Shown one piece after another: positions 32,625 through 42,462 of a stretch of DNA of 64,000 nt. The notes beneath the pieces are model-generated. The model did not search any database, was not told the origin of the DNA, and was given only the letters and a program-made list of their open reading frames with translations. The translations under genes and the position numbers were made by a program. Source of the DNA: Streptomyces sp. ISL-1 (lineage in GTDB: Bacteria; Actinomycetota; Actinomycetes; Streptomycetales; Streptomycetaceae); assembly GCF_018614585.1 (NCBI RefSeq), contig NZ_JAGGOI010000019.1:74161-138160 (forward strand). Direction: 5' to 3'. Numbering within the stretch: the first letter of the stretch is position 1; every line of letters starts with the position of its first letter.

Positions 32625-33200
32625 CTAGCACGGGATGACGTGCCAGACCGGAGCCCAGTTGTAGTAGCTGCTGTAGGAGTAGGCGCCGGGGGTCGTGTAG
32701 ATGGTGTTGTAGTTGCGGTCCAGGAACCTGGCCCTGGTGCCCGGGGTCTGGTTGTTGATCCAGGAGCCGGGGTAGTTCCAGTTCGACAGGTCGTACGTCT
32801 GGCACCGCCACAGGTTGAACTGCGTACCGGTGTAGTTGGTGCCGGTGTACATGCAGAAGTTCTCGTACGGGCACGCTCTGGCGGTCTTCGCGCCGGTCAG
32901 GTCGCGCGCCTGGCGTTCTCCGGGCAGGGCGACCACGATTTCACCCTTGCCCGGCAGCACGATCTTGTTCGCGGCGACCTGCGTCCCGCCCTGCGTGGCG
33001 AGGTAGCCGTCGACTGATGTCTGCAGTTGCTTCGCCTCGGCACCGGTCAGTCCCGCTTGCTTCGCCTGGGCGGCGAATCGCCCCTGGCCGCCCCCGGCGG
33101 CGGAGGTTGCGGCGGTGGCCGGGCCGGTGAGGACGATCGCCGTTGCTGCGATGAGCGCCAGGACCGCGAACACCGAAGCGGTCAGCTTGCGTAATGCCAT
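32625..33200 (-). CDS. Secreted peptidase inhibitor family I36 protein
   Basis: 191 residues with a Sec signal peptide (LTASVFAVLALIAATAIVLT ... TAATS). After a ~70-residue pro-region the C-terminal domain carries Cys pairs (RACPYENFCMYTGTNYTGTQ; LWRCQTYDL; WHVIPC) and many Tyr/Asn/Trp. This is the beta/gamma-crystallin-like I36 pattern of Streptomyces metalloproteinase inhibitors. Extracellular, possibly regulating or protecting against secreted proteases. Confidence 0.8.
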   Translation of the reverse strand: MALRKLTASVFAVLALIAATAIVLTGPATAATSAAGGGQGRFAAQAKQAGLTGAEAKQLQTSVDGYLATQGGTQVAANKIVLPGKGEIVVALPGERQARDLTGAKTARACPYENFCMYTGTNYTGTQFNLWRCQTYDLSNWNYPGSWINNQTPGTRARFLDRNYNTIYTTPGAYSYSSYYNWAPVWHVIPC

Positions 33201-33392
33201 GCGACTTTCCCCCAGCGGATTCTCGAGCTATGCCCGCGCTCTTGCGGCGGGCATACCTACGAGTTTTCAGGTCGACGGGAGGGTCCGGCTACCGCTTCCT
33301 CCTCAAATGTCTAGAAGACGCCATGGGCGGTATTGGTGGCCCAACGGGTCGGCATGCCCTCTTCGTTGACGGACTCCGGCCGCTGGGAGGGG

Positions 33393-33716
33393 AATGTGGG
33401 GGAATTTCTGCGGGCTCCGGGCGGGTTGCGGGGGACGATCGCGGAGTTCGGTCGGCTGCACGCGGTGGGCACTGACGTGGTCACCTGGGACGTGGACCAA
33501 TTCGGCCTCGGCTTCCAGGCGATGGGGGTGCAGTACCCGTTTGTCGGCGCGGACGCATTCGGCCACAGCGGCGCGGCGGGGGCGCAGGCGTTCGCCGATC
33601 CGCGCAGTGGGGTCGCGTACGGCTACGTCCGCCGCCGGTTCGCCTTCCCGGGCGGCGCGGCGCCGGAGAACGAGCGGCTGGCGGCGGCGGTGGTGCGGGC
33701 TGCGGTGGAGGTGTAA
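33393..33716 (+). pseudogene. C-terminal remnant of a beta-lactamase-fold serine hydrolase
   Basis: The frame ending at TAA 33714-33716 includes FGHSGAAGAQAFADPRSGVA then YGYVRRRF, the typical C-terminal end of class-C beta-lactamase/EstB-type hydrolases. The catalytic SxxK and YxN motifs would lie upstream but are absent. A truncated, non-functional tail next to a degenerate repeat array. Confidence 0.65.
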
Positions 33717-33771
33717 CGGGGAGGCGGCAACCGGAAGCCCGGTAGGTGTCGTTCGGGGCCGTACGCGCGGG

Positions 33772-34005
33772 TCGGAGTGCGGCCCCGCCTGCTTCCGGGG
33801 GTCGGGGGTGCGGTCGTGCCTGCTGCCGCAGGCGGATTGGGGTCCGGCCTGCGGCGGGCAGGGTGCCTCCCGCCGTCGCGGACAGAGTGGGATCTCGCCC
33901 CTGCGCCGCGGACCGAGTGCGGTCCCGCCCCCCGCCGCGCGTGCAGAGTGCCGTCCCGCCCGCTTCCGCAGGTCAGGGCGTGGTCCCGCCCTTTTCCGGG
34001 CGCGA
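33772..34005 (+). repeat. Degenerate minisatellite of about 31 bp
   Basis: About seven imperfect units of the type GAGTGCGGTCCCGCC then CNTTCCGCNGGTC fill the space between the hydrolase remnant and the DUF2277 gene. Not coding in a consistent frame. Possibly replication-slippage derived. Confidence 0.6.
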
Positions 34006-34033
34006 TGTCAGACCCGCGAGGCACACTGAATAC

Positions 34034-34318
34034 ATGTGCCGCAGCATCAAGACTCTCCGCCCGCCCGTCCTCCCCGAAGAGGCCACCGAGGACGACATTC
34101 ATGCCGCCGCCCTGCAGTACGTACGCAAGGTGTCCGGCTTCCGCGCCCCCGCCGCGCACAATCGCGAGGTCTTCGAACAGGCCGTCGACGAGATAGCCGA
34201 GGCGACCCGCAAGCTGCTCGACGGGCTCGAAGTGCGCGGGTCCGGTGGTGCCGGTGGGTCCGGCGGGGCCGCTAAGAGGCCGGTTCGGGAGCCGGCGTCT
34301 GTCTCGGGCGCCGCATGA
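34034..34318 (+). CDS. DUF2277 family protein
   Basis: 94 residues from ATG 34034. The MCRSIKTLRPP start, DIHAAALQYVRKVSGFRAPA and FEQAVDEIAEATRKLLDGL are DUF2277 features, followed by a Gly-rich tail. Cytosolic, function unknown. Its last 47 bases overlap the end of the convergent DedA gene. Confidence 0.9.
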   Translation: MCRSIKTLRPPVLPEEATEDDIHAAALQYVRKVSGFRAPAAHNREVFEQAVDEIAEATRKLLDGLEVRGSGGAGGSGGAAKRPVREPASVSGAA

Positions 34319-34934
34319 CGTAGGCCGCCAGCGCGCCCGCGGCGAACAGCGCGAGGACCGAGATGGCCGCGCCGATCCAGCTCGCGCCCAGCCATGCGCC
34401 GCCGAAGTAGCCGAGGCCCACGCTGTAGCCCGCCCAGGCCACGCCCGCCAGGGCCGACCAGGGCAGGAACTCCATCACCTTGCGGTGTGCCGCGCCCGCG
34501 CCCAGGGAGACGACCGAGCGGCCGGCCGGGGCGAAGCGTGCGATGACGACGAGCGCGCCGCCGCCGCGGCTGAGTGCCGTGCCGAGACGTTCCTGCGCCT
34601 TGGTCAGCTTGCGCGAGCGGGCAATCGCCCGGTCCAGGCGGTCACCGCCGCGCCAGGCCAGGCGGTACGCGACGAGGTCGCCGAGCACGGACGCGGTTGC
34701 CGCGCAAAGGACCAGGACGAGGAGCGAGGGCACTTCGTGCGGGACCCGGCCGGCCGCGGCTTCGACGGACGCGGTGGCCGTGGCGGTGGTCGAGCCCGCT
34801 GCGGCCGCTGTCGCCGCCGTGATCACCAGGACACCGCTGGGCAGCACCGGCAGGAAGACGTCGAGAAGTACGGAAAGGGCCACCACCGCGTAGATCCATG
34901 GGCTGCCGGTCAGCGACCCCACACTCTCGAGCAC
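34272..34934 (-). CDS. DedA/VTT family membrane protein
   Basis: 220 residues from GTG 34934 with GGGAG upstream. Helices and the family motifs are visible: VLCAATASVLGDLVAYRLAW and RFAPAGRSVVSLGAGAAHRK ... FLPWSALAGVAWAGYSVGLG. DedA proteins are polytopic lipid transporters or flippases needed for envelope homeostasis. A perfect palindrome at 34996 lies 62 bases upstream and may be an operator. Confidence 0.85.
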   Translation of the reverse strand: MLESVGSLTGSPWIYAVVALSVLLDVFLPVLPSGVLVITAATAAAAGSTTATATASVEAAAGRVPHEVPSLLVLVLCAATASVLGDLVAYRLAWRGGDRLDRAIARSRKLTKAQERLGTALSRGGGALVVIARFAPAGRSVVSLGAGAAHRKVMEFLPWSALAGVAWAGYSVGLGYFGGAWLGASWIGAAISVLALFAAGALAAYVMRRPRQTPAPEPAS

Positions 34935-34995
34935 CCGAAACTCCCCGATTTCGTTAAATACGCCGCGACGTCGCAGGGGAGCGGCAGGGGCGGCA

Positions 34996-35007
34996 GTACA
35001 GCTGTAC
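34996..35007. promoter_or_regulatory. Palindrome upstream of DedA gene
   Basis: GTACAGCTGTAC is a perfect 12-bp palindrome, with a related AGTACACC 20 bases away. It could be a GntR- or PadR-type operator; inference from symmetry and position only. Confidence 0.35.
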
Positions 35008-35101
35008 AGCGTACGCCTGGAGTACACCTCGAGATCGCCGGGGGTGGCAGATGTTGTACGCCTCACTTCCGCCCGGCGGAGTTGGGACACGGGGTGCGCG
35101 A

Positions 35102-35136
35102 AGCGCCCGGTCCCTGGTCGTACGGGGCCGGGCGCT
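35102..35136 (-). terminator. Terminator of the DoxX gene
   Basis: A 13-bp stem AGCGCCCGGTCCC / GGGGCCGGGCGCT (one T-G wobble) with a 9-base loop, 19 bases beyond the DoxX stop on the reverse strand. Confidence 0.7.
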
Positions 35137-35154
35137 CTCCATGCTGAGGGGCCG

Positions 35155-35640
35155 TCAGGCACCGACGGTCGTGGCCTGCTCCTCGCGCTCCTCGTCCGCC
35201 GGCCTGCTCTCGCCGCGCGGAGCGAACACCCGGTCCAAAGCGAGCGCGCCCGGTCCGGTGAAGACCAGCAGCAGGAAGGCCCAGCAGTAGAGCGCGGACC
35301 CCTCGCCGTCGTTCTGCAGCGGGAAGAGCGCCTCGGGCTGGTGGACCGTGAAGTAGGCGTACGCCATCGAGCCCGACGCGATGAACGCGGCGGTACGGGT
35401 GCCCAGGCCCAGGAACACCAGGGTGCCGCCGACCAGCTCGATCACCGCGGCGTACCAGCCGGGCCAGGTGCCGGCCGGGATGGTGCCGCCGCCCCCTGTG
35501 CCGCCGAGTACACCGAACAGCGAGGCGGCGCCGTGGCAGGCGAAGAGCAGGCCGACGACGATGCGGAACAGGCTGAGGGCGTACGGCTGGGCCTTGTTCA
35601 GGCGGCCGGACAGCGAGGGCGTGGAGGAGGGGGCGGGCAT
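35155..35640 (-). CDS. DoxX family membrane protein, probably iron-regulated
   Basis: 161 residues with four predicted helices (LFRIVVGLLFACHGAASLFG; YAAVIELVGGTLVFLGLGTR; TAAFIASGSMAYAYFTVHQP; LYCWAFLLLVFTGPGALAL) and a charged tail. DoxX proteins are small quinone- or redox-linked membrane subunits. An IdeR/DmdR-like iron box at 35685-35703 lies 45 bases upstream, so expression is probably iron-repressed. It is separated from the upstream gene by only that box. Confidence 0.85.
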   Translation of the reverse strand: MPAPSSTPSLSGRLNKAQPYALSLFRIVVGLLFACHGAASLFGVLGGTGGGGTIPAGTWPGWYAAVIELVGGTLVFLGLGTRTAAFIASGSMAYAYFTVHQPEALFPLQNDGEGSALYCWAFLLLVFTGPGALALDRVFAPRGESRPADEEREEQATTVGA

Positions 35641-35684
35641 GGGGAACTCCTTCGGTCTGGGGACGTGAACCGACGAGGGAGGCC

Positions 35685-35703
35685 CTAGGTTAGGCAGTCC
35701 TAA
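35685..35703 (-). promoter_or_regulatory. IdeR/DmdR-type iron box upstream of doxX
   Basis: CTAGGTTAGGCAGTCCTAA matches 15 of 19 positions of the actinobacterial iron-box consensus TTAGGTTAGGCTAACCTAA, with both half-sites AGGTTAGGC and CCTAA intact. It overlaps the stop codon of the upstream FAD gene. Confidence 0.65.
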
Positions 35704-38045
35704 TCAATACTTGCAAGTTCAACAGTTGGTTGCCGGTCGATTTCTGCCACTGGTTCCGCCTCTGTGTTCCTGTGCGACGTTCCCAGCATGCGCAGGGCGG
35801 CGCGCGCCACGGCGTCCGCGTCCGAGAGCGCCACCGAGTCGACGCCCGGCCTTGCCCCGGCCGCGGTCACCCAGTGCACGCCCTCGGTGGGCACCCCGAT
35901 GGCGAAGCGCCGGAAGTTCGGGCGGCCCTGACGGTTGATCAGGCGGTACGGGCGCTGTGTTACGTCCAGCCCCCCGGTCTCGTAACCGTCGATCGTGTGC
36001 GGCCGGCACTGGCCCGCCTTCAACAGCCGCCCCAGCAACTCGTCGCGGGTCCGCCTCAGGTCCGGATCCGGCAGCCGCGCCTCGATCAGCGTCGTCGCCG
36101 TGACGAAGGATCCGGGAACGTCCGGCGACTCCGCGGTGAAGGCTCCCTCCAGGATCTCGCGAGACATCCCGATGGTGGTGCGCGGGCCGATCACGTCCAG
36201 TACGCCCGCCTCGATGAGGGCCGTCATCTCCTCGATGCGACGGCGCGGCGGGCCGATGGAGAGGAATGCGTTCAGCGGGGTGTACCAGCGGTCCAGGTGG
36301 TCGCGGCGCGAGGTGCCGGAGAGGCCGGAGTGGTCCACGATCAGGCGCAACTCGTTGCGGAGATCGCGCAGTACGTCCAGGGCGGCCTTCAGCGGGCCCG
36401 CGACATTGCCGAGCGCGGCCGCGGCGGCGTCCTGGCGCAGATGGGCGAGGAGCCAGTCGCGGTGCTCGGCGGGGGAGGCGAAGCGCTCGTCGGCGTACGG
36501 ACGCGAAATCCGGTCCCAGGACCAGCGGTCCGAGTGCGCGATGCCGAACTCGTCGAGTACGGCGGTCTCTTGGGGACTGCCGTGGGGGGAGTCGAGGTAG
36601 CGGGTCCGGAAGCCTCGCGGGACGGGGCCGTCCGGGCCGGGTTCGCGTGCCGCGAGAAGCGCCTCGTAGTGGACCGTCTCCACTTCCTTGGCCACGAGCG
36701 GCCATATCTCGGTGAGGAAGTCGGGCGGGTCGCCCTCGTCCGCGCGCTTGCGGAAGACGGCGATCACGTCGGGCGTGAGCATCAGCGGCTCGTGCCGCCC
36801 GCACGCGCCCTTCGCGTTGTCGCCGCGCGCCTGGTACGGGACGCCGCGCCGCGATCCCGCGTAGAGCCGCGGTTCGCGGCCGGAGGGGAGGTAGGTGAGC
36901 GCGCCGTCGTCACCGCGTACGTACGCGCCGCCGCGGCCGGTCGTCAACAGTGCCATGTGGTCGAAGAAGTTGAGGCCGAGGCCGCGCAGCAGGACCGATT
37001 CTCCGGGGGCGATGGGGGAGAGGTCTAGGTCCGCGGGGTTGGCGGGCCGGAAGTAGCGCAGGCGGGGGTGGCGGGCGGCGTACTCGGCGAGGTGCGCCTG
37101 GGTCTGCCGGGAGACGACGGGCAGATGCCCCTGCGCGAGGATCACGGCGGAGAGCCCGGTGATGGTGGTGCCGTCATCGAGGGTGAGGGTCTGGAGCGGC
37201 GCGGTGGCCGCGCCCGGTCCGGTGGCGGCGGGTGCGGGCCCGCCGGGTGCGGCGACTTCGGGTCCGGGCCCGCCGGGTGCGGACGCGTCGAGTCCGGGCG
37301 CACCGGGTGCGGCGGCTTTGAGCCCGCCGACCGCATCGAGCGGGGAGGCCTCGGGTGCGGCGGCGGCGTCGCCGGCGGCGCGGGGTCGGGGCACGCGTGC
37401 GCCCGACTGCGCCCCAGAGGCCGTGACCTGCGCGTGCGGCCGGGGCCCCGGGAAAGCCTGCGCGGTGCGTGTCTCCGCCTCAGATCCCGTCGCCCACGCC
37501 TCCGGCCGGGCCCACGCGGACGCGGCTGCCACCCGCGCCCCGTTCCCCGCAGGCCTCTCCCGGTCGTCCTCGAGCCGTACCGCCCGTGCCCTGTGTACCT
37601 CCACCGTCACCGACTTCGGGGCCGACGCCACCGCCCTGCTGAACGCCCATTCCAGGTAGCGCCCGTAGCAAGCCCGCGTCGGGTAGTCGTCCGGGCCGAC
37701 CGTCTCCCCCGCGATCCCCGTCGCCCACTCGTAAAGGCTCGGGCCCGATCGGATCGGGCCCTCGCAGGCAACGCTGTCGTCCGTGAACAACGTGACCTGT
37801 GAGGCCACTGTGTTCATCAGCAGTTCCGCGGACTGGTCCGTGCGCCACACGCGGCCCGGTCCCGGGGGCGCCGGGTCGACGAGGTGAATCGTCAGCGGCG
37901 TGTCCGGGGTCAGTTCGGGGGCCGACGCGCAGAGTCGTTCGAGCACGGACGTCCCGCGCGGGCCCGCGCCGACGACCGCGATGGCGCGGACGGGGGCACC
38001 GGTGTGCGGAACTGCGGACCATGCGTCGCGTCGTACGTCGGACAA
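35700..38045 (-). CDS. Large FAD/NAD(P)-binding protein with low-complexity insert
   Basis: 781 residues. An N-terminal Rossmann motif AIAVVGAGPRGTSVLERL is followed by NTVASQVTLFTDDS and TRACYGRYLEWAF, as in the FAD-NAD(P)-binding family related to lysine/ornithine N-monooxygenases. Residues about 185-285 are a Pro/Gly/Ala-rich linker with repeated APGGPGPEVAAPGGPAPAAT-like text, absent from ordinary members and probably a repeat expansion. Beyond it the second half of the domain resumes (VILAQGHLPVVSRQTQAHLA). Substrate unknown. Its 3' end overlaps the iron box of the DoxX gene. Confidence 0.8.
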   Translation of the reverse strand: MSDVRRDAWSAVPHTGAPVRAIAVVGAGPRGTSVLERLCASAPELTPDTPLTIHLVDPAPPGPGRVWRTDQSAELLMNTVASQVTLFTDDSVACEGPIRSGPSLYEWATGIAGETVGPDDYPTRACYGRYLEWAFSRAVASAPKSVTVEVHRARAVRLEDDRERPAGNGARVAAASAWARPEAWATGSEAETRTAQAFPGPRPHAQVTASGAQSGARVPRPRAAGDAAAAPEASPLDAVGGLKAAAPGAPGLDASAPGGPGPEVAAPGGPAPAATGPGAATAPLQTLTLDDGTTITGLSAVILAQGHLPVVSRQTQAHLAEYAARHPRLRYFRPANPADLDLSPIAPGESVLLRGLGLNFFDHMALLTTGRGGAYVRGDDGALTYLPSGREPRLYAGSRRGVPYQARGDNAKGACGRHEPLMLTPDVIAVFRKRADEGDPPDFLTEIWPLVAKEVETVHYEALLAAREPGPDGPVPRGFRTRYLDSPHGSPQETAVLDEFGIAHSDRWSWDRISRPYADERFASPAEHRDWLLAHLRQDAAAAALGNVAGPLKAALDVLRDLRNELRLIVDHSGLSGTSRRDHLDRWYTPLNAFLSIGPPRRRIEEMTALIEAGVLDVIGPRTTIGMSREILEGAFTAESPDVPGSFVTATTLIEARLPDPDLRRTRDELLGRLLKAGQCRPHTIDGYETGGLDVTQRPYRLINRQGRPNFRRFAIGVPTEGVHWVTAAGARPGVDSVALSDADAVARAALRMLGTSHRNTEAEPVAEIDRQPTVELASID

Positions 38046-38141
38046 AACGGTGACTCCCGGGGCATGTGGGGCTGCATGGAAGCTGAGCGTCCGGCCATCA
38101 TGCCGGGGGTGCGCCGGGAGTCGAACCCCTGGGGGCGAGGA

Positions 38142-39830
<1,689 letters not shown>

Positions 39831-39840
39831 GATTGCCCTC

Positions 39841-39873
39841 CTCTGTCGCACCGTACGGTACGGAACGACAGAG
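39841..39873. promoter_or_regulatory. Inverted repeat in the phoD leader
   Basis: CTCTGTCG (39841-39848) and CGACAGAG (39866-39873) flank ACCGTACGGTACGG, itself partly palindromic, 11 bases upstream of the start. A regulator site or leader hairpin is possible. Confidence 0.4.
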
Positions 39874-39922
39874 GACGGCGAACAGGTTCCGGCCGGATCG
39901 TGGCCGGAGTGTAAGCGGCTGG

Positions 39923-40576
39923 TCAGCAGCCGTTCAGCACCGACTGCAGCGTGCTCTTCTCGGCCGAGTCCACGGACAGGTTCCAGTGGTGCTTCACGTG
40001 CACCCACATCCGGGCGTACGTGCAGCGGTAGGCGGTCCGCGGCGGCATCCACTCCGCCGGGTCGAGGTCGCTCTTGGCCTGGTTGACGTTGTCGGTGACG
40101 GCGATCAGCTGCGGGCGGGTGAGGTCGTTGGCGAATGCCTGCCGCTGGCTCGTGGTCCAGCTGTTCGCGCCGGAGCGCCAGGCCTCGGCGAGCGCCACGA
40201 CGTGGTCGATGTCCAGGTCGCTGGCGACGGTCCAGGTGGCGCCGTCGTACTCGGAGTACCAAGTGCCGCTGACCGCAGCACAGCTGGAGTCCTGCTGGAC
40301 GTTCTGGCCGTCGCGCTTGAGGACGACCTCACGGGTGTTGCACGTGCCCGACTGGGTGCTCCAGTGGGGGAACAGGTCGCGGCTGTAGCCGGTGGAGGAA
40401 CCTTCCGCCTTCACCGTCAGCTGGCCGAGGTAGGTGCGGGCGGTCGCGGCGCTGATCGGGGTGGGCGGGGCGGCCTGGGCGGCGGGGGCGGTGGCGAGCA
40501 GACCGGTGGCGGCGAGGGCGGAGGTTGCGGCGAGTACGGCTATACGGCGGAAGCGACGCGCGTAGACACCAGACAT
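39923..40576 (-). CDS. Secreted HNH (DUF1524-type) nuclease
   Basis: 217 residues from ATG 40576 with AAAGGAG. Signal peptide with RRFRRIAVLAATSALAATGL, cleavage near AQAAP. The catalytic region has DLDIDHVVALAEAWRSGA, then LIAVTDNVNQAKSDLDPAEW and RCTYARMWVHVKHHW. Extracellular nucleases of this type are common in streptomycetes and degrade nucleic acids for nutrition. Two Cys pairs suggest disulfides. Confidence 0.85.
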   Translation of the reverse strand: MSGVYARRFRRIAVLAATSALAATGLLATAPAAQAAPPTPISAATARTYLGQLTVKAEGSSTGYSRDLFPHWSTQSGTCNTREVVLKRDGQNVQQDSSCAAVSGTWYSEYDGATWTVASDLDIDHVVALAEAWRSGANSWTTSQRQAFANDLTRPQLIAVTDNVNQAKSDLDPAEWMPPRTAYRCTYARMWVHVKHHWNLSVDSAEKSTLQSVLNGC

Positions 40577-40801
40577 GCGAACTCCTTTGATGTGGGGGGT
40601 ACTTGGCCGTGCGAGCGTGGCAATGGTGACGGCACCAGGTTTCCTGGAAGTGGGCACCAGGTAACAGGGTGGCGACATGGGCACGTCACATCAAGGGCAG
40701 GCGTCCGGATCTCCCCGACGGCCCTGGACATCCCCGGAAATCCCTGGACACAAGGGTTTTGACGCCCCGCCACATGGCGGGCCGCGGCGTAGGGTTGCCG
40801 G

Positions 40802-41542
40802 GTGCTGCTGCAGGTCAATGTCACGTTCGGAGTCGTGCTGGCCGTGCTGCTGGCCGTCGCGGCGACGGTGGCGGCCGTCGCTCAGCTGGGACGGGCGCGC
40901 GAGATCGTCGTCGCCGGGGTGCGGGCCGCGGTCCAACTCGGGGCCGTCTCCCTGGTGATCGGCTGGGTGATCCGCTCCGTACCGCTGCTGCTGGCGTTTT
41001 TGCTGCTCATGTACGCGGTCGCGGTGCGCACGGCCGGTCGGCGCTTGACCGCGAACAAGACCTGGCTGTGGGCCTGGCTGCCGATCGCCGCGGGCGTCGC
41101 GCCCGTCGTCCTGGCCCTGCTGCTCACGGGCATGGTCCCGCTGAAGGGCATCGCGCTGATCCCGGTCACCGGCATCCTCATCGGGGGCGCGCTCACCGCG
41201 ACCGTGCTCGGCGGGCGGCGGGCCCTGGACGAGCTGAGGCTGCGGCACGGAGAGGTGGAGGCGGGGATGGCGCTCGGGCTGCTCGACCGGGACGCCCGCA
41301 TGGAGGTGGCGCGCGAGGCCGCATCCGACGCGCTGCTGCCGGGGCTCGATCAGACCAGGACCGTGGGTCTGGTCACGCTGCCGGGCGCGTTCGTCGGCAT
41401 GCTGCTCGGCGGGGCGTCACCGCTGCTGGCGGGCGCGGTGCAGCTGTTTGTGCTGATCGCGTTGATGGCGGTGCAGGTGGTGGCGGTGTCGCTGGTACTG
41501 GAGCTGGTGGCGCGGGGGCGGCTCTACCGCGACCCGGTCTGA
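40802..41542 (+). CDS. FetB/UPF0014 ABC transporter permease
   Basis: 246 residues from GTG 40802 with seven predicted helices (VTFGVVLAVLLAVAATVAAV; VRAAVQLGAVSLVIGWVIRS; LVTLPGAFVGMLLGGASPLL). The GALTATVLGGRRALDEL segment and the C-terminal half match the FetB permease family linked to iron or metal export. A cognate ATPase (FetA) is not adjacent. Confidence 0.85.
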   Translation: MLLQVNVTFGVVLAVLLAVAATVAAVAQLGRAREIVVAGVRAAVQLGAVSLVIGWVIRSVPLLLAFLLLMYAVAVRTAGRRLTANKTWLWAWLPIAAGVAPVVLALLLTGMVPLKGIALIPVTGILIGGALTATVLGGRRALDELRLRHGEVEAGMALGLLDRDARMEVAREAASDALLPGLDQTRTVGLVTLPGAFVGMLLGGASPLLAGAVQLFVLIALMAVQVVAVSLVLELVARGRLYRDPV

Positions 41543-41565
41543 CCGTTCGCGTGACGTACCCTGAA

Positions 41566-41778
41566 CGGAGCAGAAGGGGAGTAGCTCTTCGCCGGAACGT
41601 CGACATACTGCTGGGCCTCGCGCCCGGCCGGCGCCCGGAGGCGGACCTTTTTCGAGAACTCGGTGAGGCCTGCCAGCGAGACCTTCGGCCGCAGTGTCCA
41701 TGTACGCATTCATGGTGCTGCCGTGCCGAAGCGACCCCTGACACGCTCAGGACTCTCGGCAGGGCCGCGCCCGACCGA
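41566..41778 (+). ncRNA. yybP-ykoY manganese riboswitch
   Basis: The leader before the GDT1-type transporter contains AAGGGGAGTAGCTCTTCGCC, the hallmark 5' element of yybP-ykoY riboswitches, then a G+C-rich variable stem, GCGAGACCTTCGGCC, and a closing GCCGAAG ... GACTCTCGGC pairing at 41723-41762. Genes of the GDT1/MneA family are classic targets of this Mn(II)-sensing RNA. The exact ends are estimated. Confidence 0.8.
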
Positions 41779-41794
41779 TTGAGGAATCCCAACC

Positions 41795-42379
41795 GTGATC
41801 AGCTTCACCGTCATGGCGGTCACCTTCGGCGTCGTCTTCCTCGCCGAACTCCCGGACAAGACCGCCCTCGCCGGCCTGATGCTCGGCACCCGCTACCGCG
41901 CCTCGTACGTCTTCGCGGGCGTCGCCGCCGCCTTCGTCGTCCATGTCACGCTCGCCGTCGCGGCGGGCAGCGTGCTGACCCTGCTGCCGCACCGGCTGGT
42001 GCAGGCTGTGGTCGGCCTGCTCTTCCTCGCGGGCGCGCTGATGCTGCTGATGAAGAAGAGCGACGGAGACGAGGAGAAGGTCAAGGAACCGGCCGACCAG
42101 TCGTTCTGGAAGGTCTCCGGGGCGGGCTTCACGCTGATCCTGGTCGCGGAGTTCGGCGATCTGACCCAGATCATGACGGCGAACCTCGCGGCGCGCTACG
42201 ACGATCCGCTCTCGGTGGGGATCGGCGCGGTGCTGGCGCTGTGGGCGGTGGCGGCCATCGGGATCCTGGGCGGGCGGACGCTGATGAAGTACGTGCCGCT
42301 GCGGTTGATCACGAGGGTGGCGGCGATGGTGATGCTGGCGCTGGCGGGGTTCAGCCTTTTCGAGGCGCTGGCGGGGTAG
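41795..42379 (+). CDS. GDT1/UPF0016 (MneA-like) manganese exporter
   Basis: 194 residues from GTG 41795. Two copies of the family signature are visible: FLAELPDKTALAGLMLGTRY in helix 1 and LVAEFGDLTQIMTANLAARY after the central loop, each giving the E-x-G/P-D-K/L-T acidic site. Six or seven helices. These proteins export Mn(II) (or Ca). Control by the yybP-ykoY riboswitch upstream supports this. Confidence 0.9.
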   Translation: MISFTVMAVTFGVVFLAELPDKTALAGLMLGTRYRASYVFAGVAAAFVVHVTLAVAAGSVLTLLPHRLVQAVVGLLFLAGALMLLMKKSDGDEEKVKEPADQSFWKVSGAGFTLILVAEFGDLTQIMTANLAARYDDPLSVGIGAVLALWAVAAIGILGGRTLMKYVPLRLITRVAAMVMLALAGFSLFEALAG

Positions 42380-42444
42380 GGCGGCGGGACGGGGAAATTC
42401 AGTCCGTCCGGCGATCGAAGGCACGCCCGAAGGGCGTCCGGGGT

Positions 42445-42462
42445 CCGGGGCTCGCGCCCCGG
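42445..42462. terminator. Bidirectional hairpin between GDT1 and HAD genes
   Basis: CCGGGGC-TCGC-GCCCCGG, a 7-bp stem, sits exactly between the convergent stops. The preceding bases (CCGTCCGGCGATCGAAGG, about 42401-42420) belong to the same repeat family as 57816 and 60231. Confidence 0.75.

Noticed and set aside
38098..38140. tRNA-like 3' end (GGGGTTCGACTCCC) between the FAD and phoD genes
   Set aside because: The T-stem pairs at only three of five positions and no anticodon arm fits; too weak to call.
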